64,000 nucleotides of DNA from Nocardioides sp. QY071 (GTDB taxonomy: Bacteria; Actinomycetota; Actinomycetes; Propionibacteriales; Nocardioidaceae). The stretch spans positions 1,364,001-1,428,000 of the forward strand of contig NZ_CP124681.1 of NCBI RefSeq assembly GCF_029961765.1. The letters are read 5' to 3'. The notes beneath the pieces were generated by a model that made no database searches, was not told where the DNA came from, and saw only the letters and a program-made list of their open reading frames with translations. Shown here one piece after another: positions 49,460 to 63,141 of the stretch. A program made the position numbers and the translations under genes. Each line of letters begins with the position of its first letter. Within the stretch, counting starts at the first letter, position 1.

Positions 49460-50950
49460 GTGCCTCAGCAGATGCCCGTCGACGAACGCGCCGCCCGGGT
49501 GCGGTTCCGCCGGGCGCTGACCCTGATGGCGTTCACCCTCGTGGTGCCCGGCTCGGCCCAGCTGCTCGCGGGCAACCGTGCGATCGGCAAGCTGGCGCTG
49601 CGGATCTGGCTGTTCTCACTCGGCACCCTGCTGGCCGTGGCCGTGTGGAGCTGGTTCGACAAGGGTCTCGCGCTGACCCTGGCGTTCAGCCCGACCGTGA
49701 TGCTCGTGATCCGGCTGTACCTGATCGTCGGCGCCCTCGGCTGGGCCGCGCTCTTCGTCGATGCCTGGCGGATCGGCCAGCCGCTCAGCCTGCGCCTCCC
49801 GCACCGCCGTGCCGTCGTCGGCGTCAACGGCGTCCTGTGCTTCTCGGTCGCCGGCACCATGCTCTTCGGCGCCCACCTCGCCGCGGCCCAGCGCGACTGG
49901 CTGACCATGTTCGCCGACGGCGACCTCGGCTCGGCCCACAACGGCCGCTACAACATCCTGCTCATCGGAGGCGACTCCGGCAACGACCGCTGGGGCCTGC
50001 GCACCGACTCGATGACCATCGCCTCCGTCGACGCCACCACCGGCCGTACCGTGATGATCGGCCTGCCCCGCAACATGCAGAACTTCCCGTTCCGCGAGGG
50101 CAGCGTGATGGCGAAGCAGTTCCCCAAGGGCTTCAACTGCGACGGCTGCTACCTCAACGGCGTCAGCACCTGGGTCGGCGACCACACCGACCTGTTCAAG
50201 GGCTCCGAGAACCCCGGCATCGACGCGACCGTGTCCGCGATCGAGGGCATCACCGACCTGGACATCAACTACTGGGTGATGGTCAACATGCGCGGCTTCG
50301 AGCGCCTGGTCAACGCGTTCGGCGGGGTCACCCTCAACGTCCGCTCCCGGATCCCCGTCGGTGGCCTCGGCAAGGACGTCACCGGCTACATCGAGCCGGG
50401 CCGGCGCAAGCTCAACGGCCACGACGCCCTCTGGTACGCCCGGGCCCGCGAGGGCTCCGACGACTATTCGCGCATGGCCCGCCAGAAGTGCGTGTTCTCC
50501 GCCCTCGTCTCCCAGGTCAGCCCGGCCAAGGCGCTGACGAACTTCCAGGAGATCGCCAAGGCGTCCAGCGCGATGATCCAGACAGACATCCCCGGCGGCG
50601 CGCTCAGCGACTTCGTCCAGCTCGCCCTGCGCGCCCGGACCCAGAAGATCTCCTCGGTCTCCCTCGTCCCGCCGCGGATCAACACGGCCGACCCCGACAT
50701 CGACCTGGTGCAGCAGATGATCCGCAGCGCCATCGACCGCGCCGAGGGCGACCCGAAGGCGGCGAAGAAGGGCAAGACGCCGGCGCAGGGGGAGCAGCCG
50801 AAGGGCGGCACCGGCGGCAGCGGCGGCAGCGGCGACGACAAGGCCGAGCAGCCCGCCCAGCAGCCGGACACCGTCACCGGCGGCTCGCTCGGGTCCCGCA
50901 ACCAGGGCTACCAGGCCAACGAGACCGACGACGTCGCGGCGGCCTGCTGA
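49460..50950 (+). CDS. LCP family protein with multi-helix N-terminus
   Basis: 496 residues. Four hydrophobic helices (about 18-35, 42-58, 65-95, 120-140) precede the LCP domain: YNILLIGGDSGNDRWGLRTD, GLPRNMQNFPF, KFNCDGCY-like insert and WYARAREGSDDYSRMARQK. A Gly/Lys-rich disordered tail follows. Like the other LCP protein it should attach a polymer to peptidoglycan. The DSGNDRWGLR form of the active loop and the many N-terminal helices mark a separate subfamily. GTG start chosen; an ATG at 49472 is in frame. Confidence 0.88.
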   Translation: MPQQMPVDERAARVRFRRALTLMAFTLVVPGSAQLLAGNRAIGKLALRIWLFSLGTLLAVAVWSWFDKGLALTLAFSPTVMLVIRLYLIVGALGWAALFVDAWRIGQPLSLRLPHRRAVVGVNGVLCFSVAGTMLFGAHLAAAQRDWLTMFADGDLGSAHNGRYNILLIGGDSGNDRWGLRTDSMTIASVDATTGRTVMIGLPRNMQNFPFREGSVMAKQFPKGFNCDGCYLNGVSTWVGDHTDLFKGSENPGIDATVSAIEGITDLDINYWVMVNMRGFERLVNAFGGVTLNVRSRIPVGGLGKDVTGYIEPGRRKLNGHDALWYARAREGSDDYSRMARQKCVFSALVSQVSPAKALTNFQEIAKASSAMIQTDIPGGALSDFVQLALRARTQKISSVSLVPPRINTADPDIDLVQQMIRSAIDRAEGDPKAAKKGKTPAQGEQPKGGTGGSGGSGDDKAEQPAQQPDTVTGGSLGSRNQGYQANETDDVAAAC

Positions 50951-50972
50951 CGCTGCCGGGCCCGAACCCCGA

Positions 50973-51740
50973 TCAGACGGGCAGCGCCCCCACCACGGCG
51001 TCGTACGTCGCCCGGTCGGGTGCGGCGACCAGCCCGCCGGCCAGCTGCTGCGGCCGCATCGGGGAGCCGTCGTGCTGTCCGATCACGCCGCCCGCCTCGG
51101 TGAGGACGAGCGAGCCGGGGAGGTGGTCCCACGGCATCGAGCGGCTGTAGACGAGCGCCCGGGCGTCGCCGGCGATCAGGTGCGGGTAGTCGACGCCGCA
51201 GCAGGCCCAGGTCAGCTCGAGGGTGCCGAGCCCGCCGAGCTCCTGGCCGACCCAGGCGCGCCGCGCGGTCCGGAAGGGTACGCCGTCACCGGCGGCGGTC
51301 ACCGTGAGGCGCTCGCCGTTGCGCCAGGCGCCGGCGCCGAGCTCGGCGACGTACGACGTCTTGTGCTGCGGCTGCCAGATCCAGCCGCGGGTCACCGCGC
51401 CACCCCGGACCTCGCCGACCATCACGGCGTGGTCGGGGGAGCCGTTGACGAAGTTCTTGGTGCCGTCGACCGGGTCGACGGTGAACGCGTGCTCGGCCCT
51501 CGCGAACCGGTCGAGCAGCGTGGCGTCGGCCGCCATCGCCTCCTCGCCGAGCACCAGCGCGTCGGGGTACGCCGCCTGCAGGGCCGCGGTGATCAGCGCC
51601 TCGGACTCGTGGTCGGCGACGGTGACCAGGTCGCCGGGGTTCTTCTCCGAGACCTGCTCGTCGGAGAGCGCGCGGAACCGGGGGTCGATCACCTCCGCGG
51701 CGACGTCCTGGAGCAGGGTCAGCACGGCGGCGGTGTCCAC
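50973..51740 (-). CDS. Inositol monophosphatase-family phosphatase
   Basis: 255 residues. Metal and substrate motifs are VLGEEA, DPVDGTKNFVNGSPD and MPWDHLPGSLVLTEAGG. The family includes inositol-1-phosphate, fructose-1,6-bisphosphate and histidinol-phosphate phosphatases, and the substrate cannot be fixed. The GTG at 51740 is 6 bases after TACCGT (complement of 51747-51752), the leaderless pattern, so it is preferred over the upstream GTG at 51761. Confidence 0.88.
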   Translation of the reverse strand: MDTAAVLTLLQDVAAEVIDPRFRALSDEQVSEKNPGDLVTVADHESEALITAALQAAYPDALVLGEEAMAADATLLDRFARAEHAFTVDPVDGTKNFVNGSPDHAVMVGEVRGGAVTRGWIWQPQHKTSYVAELGAGAWRNGERLTVTAAGDGVPFRTARRAWVGQELGGLGTLELTWACCGVDYPHLIAGDARALVYSRSMPWDHLPGSLVLTEAGGVIGQHDGSPMRPQQLAGGLVAAPDRATYDAVVGALPV

Positions 51741-51790
51741 GACGCCACGGTAACGGGACACCGCCCCGCCCCGTGAGGTTGGGTAGGGCC

Positions 51791-52186
51791 ATGCGCTTCA
51801 CCGAGCACGAGCTGACCGCAGCACTCGCCGGCGCGGCCAAGGTCGTGCTGGCCGCCGACCGCCGCTTCCGCAAGCGGGGCGTCGACATCGACACGGCCTG
51901 GGAGCAGATGGACCGCTACCAGCGCTTCAAGGTGCTCGACGCCCTCGGCGACCAGGTGCTGCCCGTGCTGGTCGCGCTGCCCGACGTCGACGTCGCCCCC
52001 GGCACCCGTCCGACGTACGACGACCGGCAGGTCGCCGAGGTCGTGCAGGGCCTGGCGGGCGGTGGCAAGGGGCGGCTGCGCCGGGCCGTCGAGGTCAAGG
52101 CGCGCACCGCGCTGGTCCAGGCAGCGCTCGCCGCGATCCCGCCCCGGCTCGATCCCGACGCGCTGCTGCGACCTGAGGACGACTGA
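51791..52186 (+). CDS. Conserved hypothetical protein
   Basis: 131 residues, soluble, alpha-rich, with many Arg/Lys (LAADRRFRKRGVDID, GGGKGRLRRAVEVKARTALV). No recognised domain, no signal peptide, no membrane segment. Divergent from the IMPase. TTGGGT 6 bases before the ATG could be its -10. Function unknown. Confidence 0.6.
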   Translation: MRFTEHELTAALAGAAKVVLAADRRFRKRGVDIDTAWEQMDRYQRFKVLDALGDQVLPVLVALPDVDVAPGTRPTYDDRQVAEVVQGLAGGGKGRLRRAVEVKARTALVQAALAAIPPRLDPDALLRPEDD

Positions 52187-52201
52187 CGGCTCGGCACCGG
52201 T

Positions 52202-52229
52202 GATATCCTGAAGGTCGATATCGGATATC
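52202..52229. promoter_or_regulatory. VapBC operator candidate: three GATATC sites
   Basis: GATATC at 52202-52207, 52217-52222 and 52224-52229, just before the vapB ribosome site (GGGAG). Multiple palindromic half-sites at this position fit cooperative autoregulation by a VapBC complex. TATCCT (52204-52209) may be the -10. Confidence 0.5.
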
Positions 52230-52242
52230 TCCGGGAGTGTTG

Positions 52243-52449
52243 ATGACGAAGACACTGATCGACGTGGACGAGGGCCTCATGGCCGAGGCGATGGCAGCTA
52301 CGGGACAGCCGACCAAGCGTGGGACGGTGACGGAGGCGCTGGAGCAGGTGGTTCGCAAGGCCCGCGCTCTGGAGTACCTGGAGCACCTGCGGTCGGGGAT
52401 CGCGAGTGAGCTGGACGATGCCGAGGTCGTTGCCCAAGCGCAGCGATGA
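52243..52449 (+). CDS. vapB: VapB-family antitoxin
   Basis: 68 residues, opening MTKTLIDVDEGLMAEAM and continuing to an EALEQVVRKARALEYL segment. The N-terminal part fits a ribbon-helix-helix DNA-binding domain and the C-terminal helix binds the toxin. It should neutralise the PIN protein encoded next (ATGA overlap, translational coupling). The ATG follows GGGAG by 5 bases. Confidence 0.85.
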   Translation: MTKTLIDVDEGLMAEAMAATGQPTKRGTVTEALEQVVRKARALEYLEHLRSGIASELDDAEVVAQAQR

Positions 52450-52886
52450 GGCAGCTCTATCTGCTCGACAACTCGGTGACGCAGCGCGTCCACCGGGCGC
52501 CGACGGTGGCGCAGGCCGTGGTAGGTCTGCTGGCGACGGGCGAGCTCGCCAGCTGTCTTCCGCAGATCCTGGAGGAGTGCTACTCCGCGCGTAGCGCTGC
52601 GGACCACCGCACCATCCTCGACGCGAACCGCAGGGCGAAGGTCTACCTGCCGCCTGACGAGGAGGTCGCCCGGATCGCCGTCGAGCTGCAGGGCCTGCTC
52701 TTCGGGGCTGGCATGGGCAGGGCAGTCGGTGTGAGCGATCTGCAGATCGCCGCGACAGCACTGCGCCACTCCCATGAGGACCAGGTGGTCACGATCGTTC
52801 ACTACGACGCCGACTTCGATCACGCGCAGCAGGTTCGTCCCGATCTGAGCGCGCAGTGGATCGTCCCTCGGGGGACGATCCAGTGA
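52446..52886 (+). CDS. vapC: VapC-family PIN-domain ribonuclease toxin
   Basis: 146 residues. PIN acidic residues are visible: LLDNS (Asp8), LEECY, VSDLQIAATA and HYDADFDH. PIN toxins cleave tRNA or rRNA when freed from VapB. A perfect hairpin forms inside its last codons (52857-52882). Module size and overlap are typical of mobile or chromosomal VapBC; I see no transposon around it. Confidence 0.88.
   Translation: MRQLYLLDNSVTQRVHRAPTVAQAVVGLLATGELASCLPQILEECYSARSAADHRTILDANRRAKVYLPPDEEVARIAVELQGLLFGAGMGRAVGVSDLQIAATALRHSHEDQVVTIVHYDADFDHAQQVRPDLSAQWIVPRGTIQ
52857..52882 (+). terminator. Hairpin overlapping the end of vapC
   Basis: TGGATCGTCCC-TCGG-GGGACGATCCA, perfect 11-bp arms. Its right arm ends one base before the TGA stop codon at 52884-52886, so the translated tail WIVPRGTIQ is itself encoded by the stem. 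Confidence 0.65.
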
Positions 52887-52903
52887 CTGGCGCGGTGGGC
52901 CAG

Positions 52904-52909
52904 TAGGGT
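52904..52909 (+). promoter_or_regulatory. -10 box of the GlfT1-like gene
   Basis: TAGGGT, 7 bases before the GTG at 52917. This decides between GTG 52908 and GTG 52917 in favour of the latter. Confidence 0.5.
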
Positions 52910-52916
52910 GACCGCC

Positions 52917-53825
52917 GTGCGAGTCCAGGCCGTCGTGGTGACCTTCAACAGGTTGGCGATGCTGCAGCGACTCGTCCCGCGGCTGCAGGAGATCGCAGGC
53001 CTGGAGCGGATCCTCGTGGTCGACAACGCCTCGACCGACGGCACGGGGGAGTGGCTGGCCGGGCTGGCCGACCCGCGCGTCGTCCACGAGACCCTGGCGA
53101 CCAACACCGGCGGTGCGGGCGGTTTCCACCACGGACTGGGCCGGGCGGTGCGCGAGGGTGCCGACCTGGTGTGGCTGATGGACGACGACGGCCTGCCGGC
53201 GCTCGACTGTCTCGACCTCCTCCTGCAGCGGCAGCAGCGCGACGGCCTCGACTTCTGTGGTCCGGCGGTGCTGGCCGAGCAGGACCCGTCGCGGCTGTGC
53301 TTCCCGATCCGTCTCCCCGGTGGGACCCGGGTGGTGCACGAGATGGCCGCCGTCGAGGCGGCCGCGCGGGACGGACTGATCGACGACGTGGTGATCCCGT
53401 TCAACGGCGTGCTGGTCACCCGCGACCTGGTCGAGCGGATCGGCCTGCCGCGCGAGGACTTCTTCATCTGGGGTGACGACGTCGAGTACCTGTGGCGCGC
53501 CCAGCGGGCGGGCGCCCGGATCGCGACCGTGGTCGAGGCCCACTTCCTGCACCCGGCCACCGACGACCTCGGGACGCCGATGATGTTCGGGCGCACGACC
53601 TACAACCACACGCCGAGCGACCTCAAGCACTACTGCATGGCGCGCAACAACACCCTGAACCTGCGCACCTACCGCGGCTGGGTGCACGTGCTGCTGTTCT
53701 GGCTGAAGACGGTGTGGTTCTACCTCTTCACGAGACCGCAGCCGGCCCGGATCCCGCTGAGCGCCCGCGCCGCGGCCGCCGGCCTGCGCGGCGACTTCAC
53801 CGGCCACCGGAGGTACCTCAGGTGA
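52917..53825 (+). CDS. GT2-family glycosyltransferase, GlfT1-like
   Basis: 302 residues. GT-A fold with VVVTFNR, DNASTDGTGE, GGAGGF, the metal-binding DDD in WLMDDDG, IPFNGVLVTR, FFIWGDDVEY and an HFLHPATD motif, then a membrane-like C-terminal segment (VHVLLFWLKTVWFYLFT). The order and the FNG/IxGDDVE/LHP segments recall M. tuberculosis GlfT1 (Rv3782), which adds the first galactofuranose residues. Overlaps the next gene by 4 bases (GTGA). Assignment is by recall, not search. Confidence 0.78.
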   Translation: MRVQAVVVTFNRLAMLQRLVPRLQEIAGLERILVVDNASTDGTGEWLAGLADPRVVHETLATNTGGAGGFHHGLGRAVREGADLVWLMDDDGLPALDCLDLLLQRQQRDGLDFCGPAVLAEQDPSRLCFPIRLPGGTRVVHEMAAVEAAARDGLIDDVVIPFNGVLVTRDLVERIGLPREDFFIWGDDVEYLWRAQRAGARIATVVEAHFLHPATDDLGTPMMFGRTTYNHTPSDLKHYCMARNNTLNLRTYRGWVHVLLFWLKTVWFYLFTRPQPARIPLSARAAAAGLRGDFTGHRRYLR

Positions 53826-53828
53826 GTT

Positions 53829-53866
53829 TCGAGGCTCGCTCCGCTCGCACCTCAACCGCCGAGGAA
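53829..53866. repeat. Dispersed-repeat-like stretch inside a GT2 gene
   Basis: TCGAGGCTCGCTCCGCTCGC continuing into ACCTCAACCGCCGAGGA: a TTTCGAGG...CCTCAACCRCCGAGG element related to the repeat modules at 26.8-27.26 kb and at 57092. It forms the extreme 5' coding part of the gene. Confidence 0.45.
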
Positions 53867-54656
53867 CAGGTCGCCGTCGTCGTCGTGACCTACAACCGCG
53901 CCGACCTGCTCGAGCAGATGCTCGCCGGCCTCGGCGCGCTCGACCGCGCGCCGGACGCGGTGTTCGTCGTCGACAACGCCAGCACCGACCACACCCGCGA
54001 GGTGCTCGAGCGCAGCACCCTCGCCGGCCTGGTGCCGATCCACGCGAGCGACAACCTCGGCGGAGCGGGCGGCTTCCGGCTGGGCCTGCAAGCCGCCTAC
54101 GACCGCGGCTACGACGTGATGTGGCTGATGGACGACGACGTCGTCCCGGCCCCCGACTGCCTGACCCGGCTCCTCGAGGCCGACGGCTCCTGCCTGATCG
54201 CGGTCCGCGAGGACCGTGCGGGCGCCCTCGTGGAGAAGGCGGCACTGCGCTTCGACCTGCGCAACCCGCTGGCGATCCGCCCGAAGACGGCCAGCATCGA
54301 CTCGACGTACCCCAGTCGCGCGGCGATGCCGGCGACGGTCGAGGTCGAGAACGTCGCCTTCGAGGGCTTCTTGGTCCGGCGCGAGGTGATCGACCGGATC
54401 GGGCTGCCCGACGCGTCCTTCTTCATCTTCTACGACGACGTGGACTTCGCGATCCGCGCGCGCCGGGCCGGGTTCGCGATCCGTGCGGTGCGTGACGCCG
54501 TCCTCGTGCGCCAGCTCGACTTCGACCAGCAGCACGACCTCGCCGGCTGGAAGGGGTACTACATGTACCGCAACCTGTTCGTCGTGCACTTCCGGTACGG
54601 CGAGAACCTGCTCGTGCGGCTCAAGCCGGCGCTGATCGCGCTGGTCGTGGTCCTGC

Positions 54657-59122
<4,466 letters not shown>

Positions 59123-59126
<4 letters not shown>

Positions 59127-60010
59127 CCGCGATCTCCGACGACGAGGCGGGTCTGCCGCCGCTGCGGCCGCCGTCCTCGGACAACGGCCTGATCGGCGTC
59201 ATGCGCCGGCGCTACCTGTTGACCCTGCTGGTGCGACGCGAGATCAGTGCCCGCTACCAGGGCTCGTTCCTGGGGCTGCTGTGGTCCTACATCAATCCGC
59301 TCACGCAGTTCTGCATCTACTACTTCGTCGTCGGGTTCATCTTCAACCTGCACGCGGACATCCCGAACTTCGCGATCCACCTGTTCGCCGGCCTGACCGT
59401 GGTGCACTTCTTCACCGAGACCTTCGGCGCGGGCACCCGGTCCATCGTGCGCAACCGTGCCCTGGTGGTGAAGATGGCCATGCCGCGCGAGATGTTCCCC
59501 GTCGCCACGATGCTGGTCTCGCTCTACCACGTCCTGCCGCAGATCGTGATCCTGATCGTCGCGTCGCTCCTGTCGGGCTGGACGCCCGAGCCGGTCGACC
59601 TGGTCGCGCTCCTGCTCGGCCTGTTGATCTGCGGACTGCTCGGCCTGTCCGGAGCACTCTTCTTCAGTGCGGCCAACGTCTTCTTCAACGACTTCGGCAA
59701 CATCGTCAGCGTCTTCAACAACTTCGTCCGCTGGGGCGTGCCGATGATGTACTCCTACGCAATGGTCGACGACCGCTTCGGTCGCTTCGCCCAGTACTAC
59801 CTCTACAACCCGCTGGCCGACGCCGTACTCCTCTTCCAGCGGGCCTTCTGGGTCGGCACGGTCGACGACCAGAAGCACAAGGCTGTCGCCGCGATGCCCG
59901 ACAACCTGCTGCTGAACGGTGTGCTGATCGTGGCCGTCGCGGCGCTGATCCTCTGCCTCGCCCAGTACGTCTTCAGCCGGCTCGAGAACAAGATCCCGGA
60001 GCGCCTCTGA
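59123..60010 (+). CDS. wzm: ABC-2 type transporter permease, galactan exporter
   Basis: 295 residues, six membrane helices after a cytoplasmic N-terminus with the amphipathic LTLLVRREISARYQGSFLGL signature of Wzm/RfbD-type permeases. With the next gene product it would flip the lipid-linked polysaccharide to the outer face (Rv3783 homologue in M. tuberculosis). 4-bp overlap with glfT2. Confidence 0.92.
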
Positions 60011-60011
60011 C

Positions 60012-60779
60012 ATGGCCAAGTCGATCGTGGTGGAGAACGCCACCAAGTACTTCACGTTGCGCTACCACCGCACCTTCAAGGAGGTCGCGGTCGCCAAGGC
60101 CAAGGGACGCCAGACCACGGAGACCTTCCGTGCCGTCGACGACGTCTCGTTCACGGTCGAGCGCGGGGAGTCCGTCGGCATCATGGGCCTCAACGGCTCC
60201 GGGAAGAGCACGCTGCTCAAGATGATCAACGGCGTCATGCGACCCGACGAGGGCACCATCCTCACCCGGGGACGCATCGCCGGCCTGATCGCGACGGGCG
60301 CCGGCTTCCACAACCAGCTCACCGGCCGCGAGAACCTCTACCTCAACGCCGCCATCCTCGGCATGACCGGTCCCGAGATCAGCCGCAAGTTCGACGACAT
60401 CGTCGAGTTCGCCGACCTCGGTGCCACCCTCGACGGACCGGTGGGGCACTACTCGTCGGGCCAGAAGGCGCGCCTGGGCTTCGCGATCGCGATCCACGTC
60501 GACTCCGACATCTTCCTCGCCGACGAGGTGCTGGCCGTCGGCGACAAGCCCTTCCGGGTGAAGTGCATGAGGAAGATGCGCGAGATCCGCAACAGCGGCG
60601 ACCGCACCCTCTTCTACGTCAGCCACTCGCCGGAGTCGGTCATCAAGATGTGCGAGCGCGTGCTCGTCCTGGAGAAGGGCCGCCTCGGCTTCGACGGCGA
60701 CCCTGTCGAGGCCGTCCACTACCTGCGCTACGACGAGGACGACGACATCGACGACGAGTCGCTCGCCAACGACATCTGA
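60012..60779 (+). CDS. wzt: ABC transporter ATP-binding protein, galactan exporter
   Basis: 255 residues. Walker A GLNGSGKST, signature YSSGQKARLGFAIA, Walker B IFLADEVLAVGD. It has no C-terminal carbohydrate-binding extension, in contrast to the longer Wzt proteins that recognise a terminating sugar, so chain length is probably set elsewhere, as in mycobacteria (Rv3781). One base separates it from wzm. Confidence 0.93.
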   Translation: MAKSIVVENATKYFTLRYHRTFKEVAVAKAKGRQTTETFRAVDDVSFTVERGESVGIMGLNGSGKSTLLKMINGVMRPDEGTILTRGRIAGLIATGAGFHNQLTGRENLYLNAAILGMTGPEISRKFDDIVEFADLGATLDGPVGHYSSGQKARLGFAIAIHVDSDIFLADEVLAVGDKPFRVKCMRKMREIRNSGDRTLFYVSHSPESVIKMCERVLVLEKGRLGFDGDPVEAVHYLRYDEDDDIDDESLANDI

Positions 60780-60800
60780 GCGGCGGGCGCGCCGCCCGTT

Positions 60801-60839
60801 GAACGCCCGTGGTCACCCGCAAGGGGACCACGGGCGTTC
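60801..60839 (+). terminator. Terminator of the galactan operon
   Basis: 14-bp arms GAACGCCCGTGGTC and GACCACGGGCGTTC, with CCC/GGG pairing in the loop, 21 bp after the wzt stop. Confidence 0.85.
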
Positions 60840-60914
60840 GTCGTTGCGGGCTCAGATACCCCTGCCCGGGGCCGATCTACAAATTTGCATGCGACCGGCG
60901 TGTCGAGTGGAAAT

Positions 60915-60926
60915 TACATGATTGTA
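60915..60926. promoter_or_regulatory. AT-rich dyad upstream of the amidase gene
   Basis: TACA-TGAT-TGTA, with flanking bases extending the symmetry partly to 18 bp. It lies in the AT-richer 178 bp between the operon terminator and the amidase ATG, which also contain repeated GTGTGAC words. No riboswitch consensus (ydaO type) is recognisable. Confidence 0.35.
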
Positions 60927-61017
60927 GTTACTCACGATCTCTTCCCAACGCGTGTGACGCATGTGAAAGTTGCTACTCGTGTGACACCTTCCCCGCACAC
61001 ACGTCTGGAGCAGAACC

Positions 61018-63114
61018 ATGTCGCCGTACCCCACGGAGATCCCCGAGCACACCCGGCGGAGCCGGTTCGTGACGCTGTGCCAGCAGGCGCTGGCCCTGGC
61101 TGTCGTCGTCGCCGTCCTCACGCCCGCCGCACGCACCGTGACCATGGAGGTCCGCCCCGCCGAGCCGGGCGGCACGCCCGTGCCCGGCGCGGTCAGCCTG
61201 CAGGCCGCGACCACGCCGCTGACGGTGCCCACCGCGACTGTCGACCCGACCGTCACGTCGTACGCGCTGACCCCGACGCCGAACGGCGTCAGCGGCCGGG
61301 TCACGCTGCACGGCAGCGTGAAGGAGCTGGCCGACGGCGGTGACAAGGTCACCAGCGACGCACTGCCCGTCCAGGGCTACGGCACGGTCGGTGTGACCTG
61401 GGCGCACGGCGTCGCGGTCCCCGAGGACGGGATCACCGTCGACGTGCGCACCCGCACCGGCGACACCTGGAGCGACTGGACGGCCGCCGACTACCACGAC
61501 GAGCACGGGCCCGACCCCGACAGCGAGGAGGGACAGCGCTCGCGCCCCGGCACCGAGGCGGTCCTGGTCGGAGACGTCGACCAGGTCCAGGTCAAGGTCG
61601 AGACGACCGACGCCGCGCCGGCCGACCTCCAGGTCGCCGTGATCGACCCCGGTACGCCGGCCGCCACCGCCAAGCAGGGCCCCGCCCTCACCTCCGGCGC
61701 GTCCGCCGCGACCTCGGGCGAGGAGAGCGCGCGGCCCGGGACCGACGGCGCGATCGCGATGCAGGCGGCCTCGACCGCCGCGCCGCAGCCGCAGATCTAC
61801 TCGCGGGCCCAGTGGGGTGCCCCGGAGGACGCGAGCTACAAGCCGAAGTACGGCACCATCAGCGCCGGCTTCGTGCACCACACGGTGAACGCCAACGACT
61901 ACACGCCCGAGGAAGTGCCGGCGATCCTGCGCGGCATCTGGAAGTACCACGTCAAGACCCGCGGCTGGTCCGACATCGGCTACAACTTCCTCGTCGACCG
62001 GTTCGGCCGGATCTGGGAGGGGCGCGCCGGTGGCATCGACAAGCCGGTCGTCGGCGCCCACACCCTCGGCTACAACGACTACTCCTTCGCGATGTCCGCG
62101 ATCGGGAACTACGAGACCGCCCAGCCCACGCCCGAGATGATCAACGCGTACGGCGCGCTGTTCGCCTGGAAGCTGTCCCTGTCGGGAGTCGACGCCGCGT
62201 CGATGAGCCAGAAGGTCGGCAAGGGCACCTTCGCCGCGATCAGCGGTCACCGTGACGCCGGGAAGACCGCCTGCCCGGGCAAGTACCTGTACGCGCAGAT
62301 CCCGACGATCCGGGCGATCGCGGCCCAGGTGCAGCAGGGCGCACTGCTCGGCCAGCTCAACGGGAACTACGTCGGCTCGGCCAACCCGGACATCGTCGTA
62401 CGCAAGGCGTCGACGGGCCGGCTGATGCTGCACGACCTCGACAGGTCCAGTGGGAGCTGGGTCCTCGGTGCCGCCGTGAAAACCAACGTCTGGGCGCCGT
62501 GGGCCAAGCAGGTGCTGCGCGTCGGCGACTGGGACGGCGACGGGCTCAACGACCTGATGGCGATCCGCAAGTCCGACAAGGCCCCGGTCCTCTTCCGCGG
62601 CGCCGGTGGCGGGATGTTCCAGCCCGCGCAGGTGCTGCCCGGGACCTTCGCCACCGTCAAGATGCTCGCTGCGGTCGGGGACGTCACCGGCGACAAGCTG
62701 CCGGACCTGATGGGCCAGCCGAAGGGCGGCCAGATGCAGGTCTACCCGGGCAACGGCGTCAACGGCTTCCTCTCCGCGGTCCCCGCCGCGGGCCAGGTCC
62801 CGGGCAAGCGGTTCGTGCCGATGGGGCGCTGGAACAAGGACGGCTCCCCGGACGCGCTGGTCCGCGCCGGAAGCGTGCTCTCGCTCTACACCGGCATCCT
62901 GCCGGGCGGGTGGGCACCGGCGAAGACGATGAAGACCGGCCTCAGCGGCTACGACTGGGTGATCGGCCTCGGCCCGATGGCCAGCGGCGGCAAGGTCGTC
63001 GTGGTCCGCAACAAGGCGACCGGCTCGGTTTACGCCGTCGAGAAGGTCAAGGCCAAGAAGCTCGGCGCGCCGGTCTTCTTGAAGAAGCGCACGAAGTTCG
63101 ACCTCGCGGGCTAG
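61018..63114 (+). CDS. Secreted N-acetylmuramoyl-L-alanine amidase with PGRP and VCBS-like regions
   Basis: 698 residues. A basic N-terminus and signal anchor (ALALAVVVAVLTPAA) precede a beta-rich region (about 65-255, GDTWSDWT motif), then an amidase_2/PGRP domain with zinc His in FVHHTVNAND and ISGHRDAGKTACPG. C-terminal FG-GAP/VCBS-like repeats carry DWDGDGLNDLMAI and DVTGDKLPDLMGQ motifs. It cleaves the stem peptide from peptidoglycan. Related to M. tuberculosis Rv3811, which also lies beside glf/glfT2. GGAG ribosome site 7 bases before the ATG. Confidence 0.9.
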   Translation: MSPYPTEIPEHTRRSRFVTLCQQALALAVVVAVLTPAARTVTMEVRPAEPGGTPVPGAVSLQAATTPLTVPTATVDPTVTSYALTPTPNGVSGRVTLHGSVKELADGGDKVTSDALPVQGYGTVGVTWAHGVAVPEDGITVDVRTRTGDTWSDWTAADYHDEHGPDPDSEEGQRSRPGTEAVLVGDVDQVQVKVETTDAAPADLQVAVIDPGTPAATAKQGPALTSGASAATSGEESARPGTDGAIAMQAASTAAPQPQIYSRAQWGAPEDASYKPKYGTISAGFVHHTVNANDYTPEEVPAILRGIWKYHVKTRGWSDIGYNFLVDRFGRIWEGRAGGIDKPVVGAHTLGYNDYSFAMSAIGNYETAQPTPEMINAYGALFAWKLSLSGVDAASMSQKVGKGTFAAISGHRDAGKTACPGKYLYAQIPTIRAIAAQVQQGALLGQLNGNYVGSANPDIVVRKASTGRLMLHDLDRSSGSWVLGAAVKTNVWAPWAKQVLRVGDWDGDGLNDLMAIRKSDKAPVLFRGAGGGMFQPAQVLPGTFATVKMLAAVGDVTGDKLPDLMGQPKGGQMQVYPGNGVNGFLSAVPAAGQVPGKRFVPMGRWNKDGSPDALVRAGSVLSLYTGILPGGWAPAKTMKTGLSGYDWVIGLGPMASGGKVVVVRNKATGSVYAVEKVKAKKLGAPVFLKKRTKFDLAG

Positions 63115-63141
63115 GCCTGCGAACCGATCCGTCCTGGTCGT

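Noticed and set aside
60840..61017. Possible ydaO-type (c-di-AMP) riboswitch before the amidase gene
   Set aside because: The amidase/rpf context suggests it, but I could not find the conserved core or the pairing expected; only an AT-rich dyad and GTGTGAC repeats are visible.
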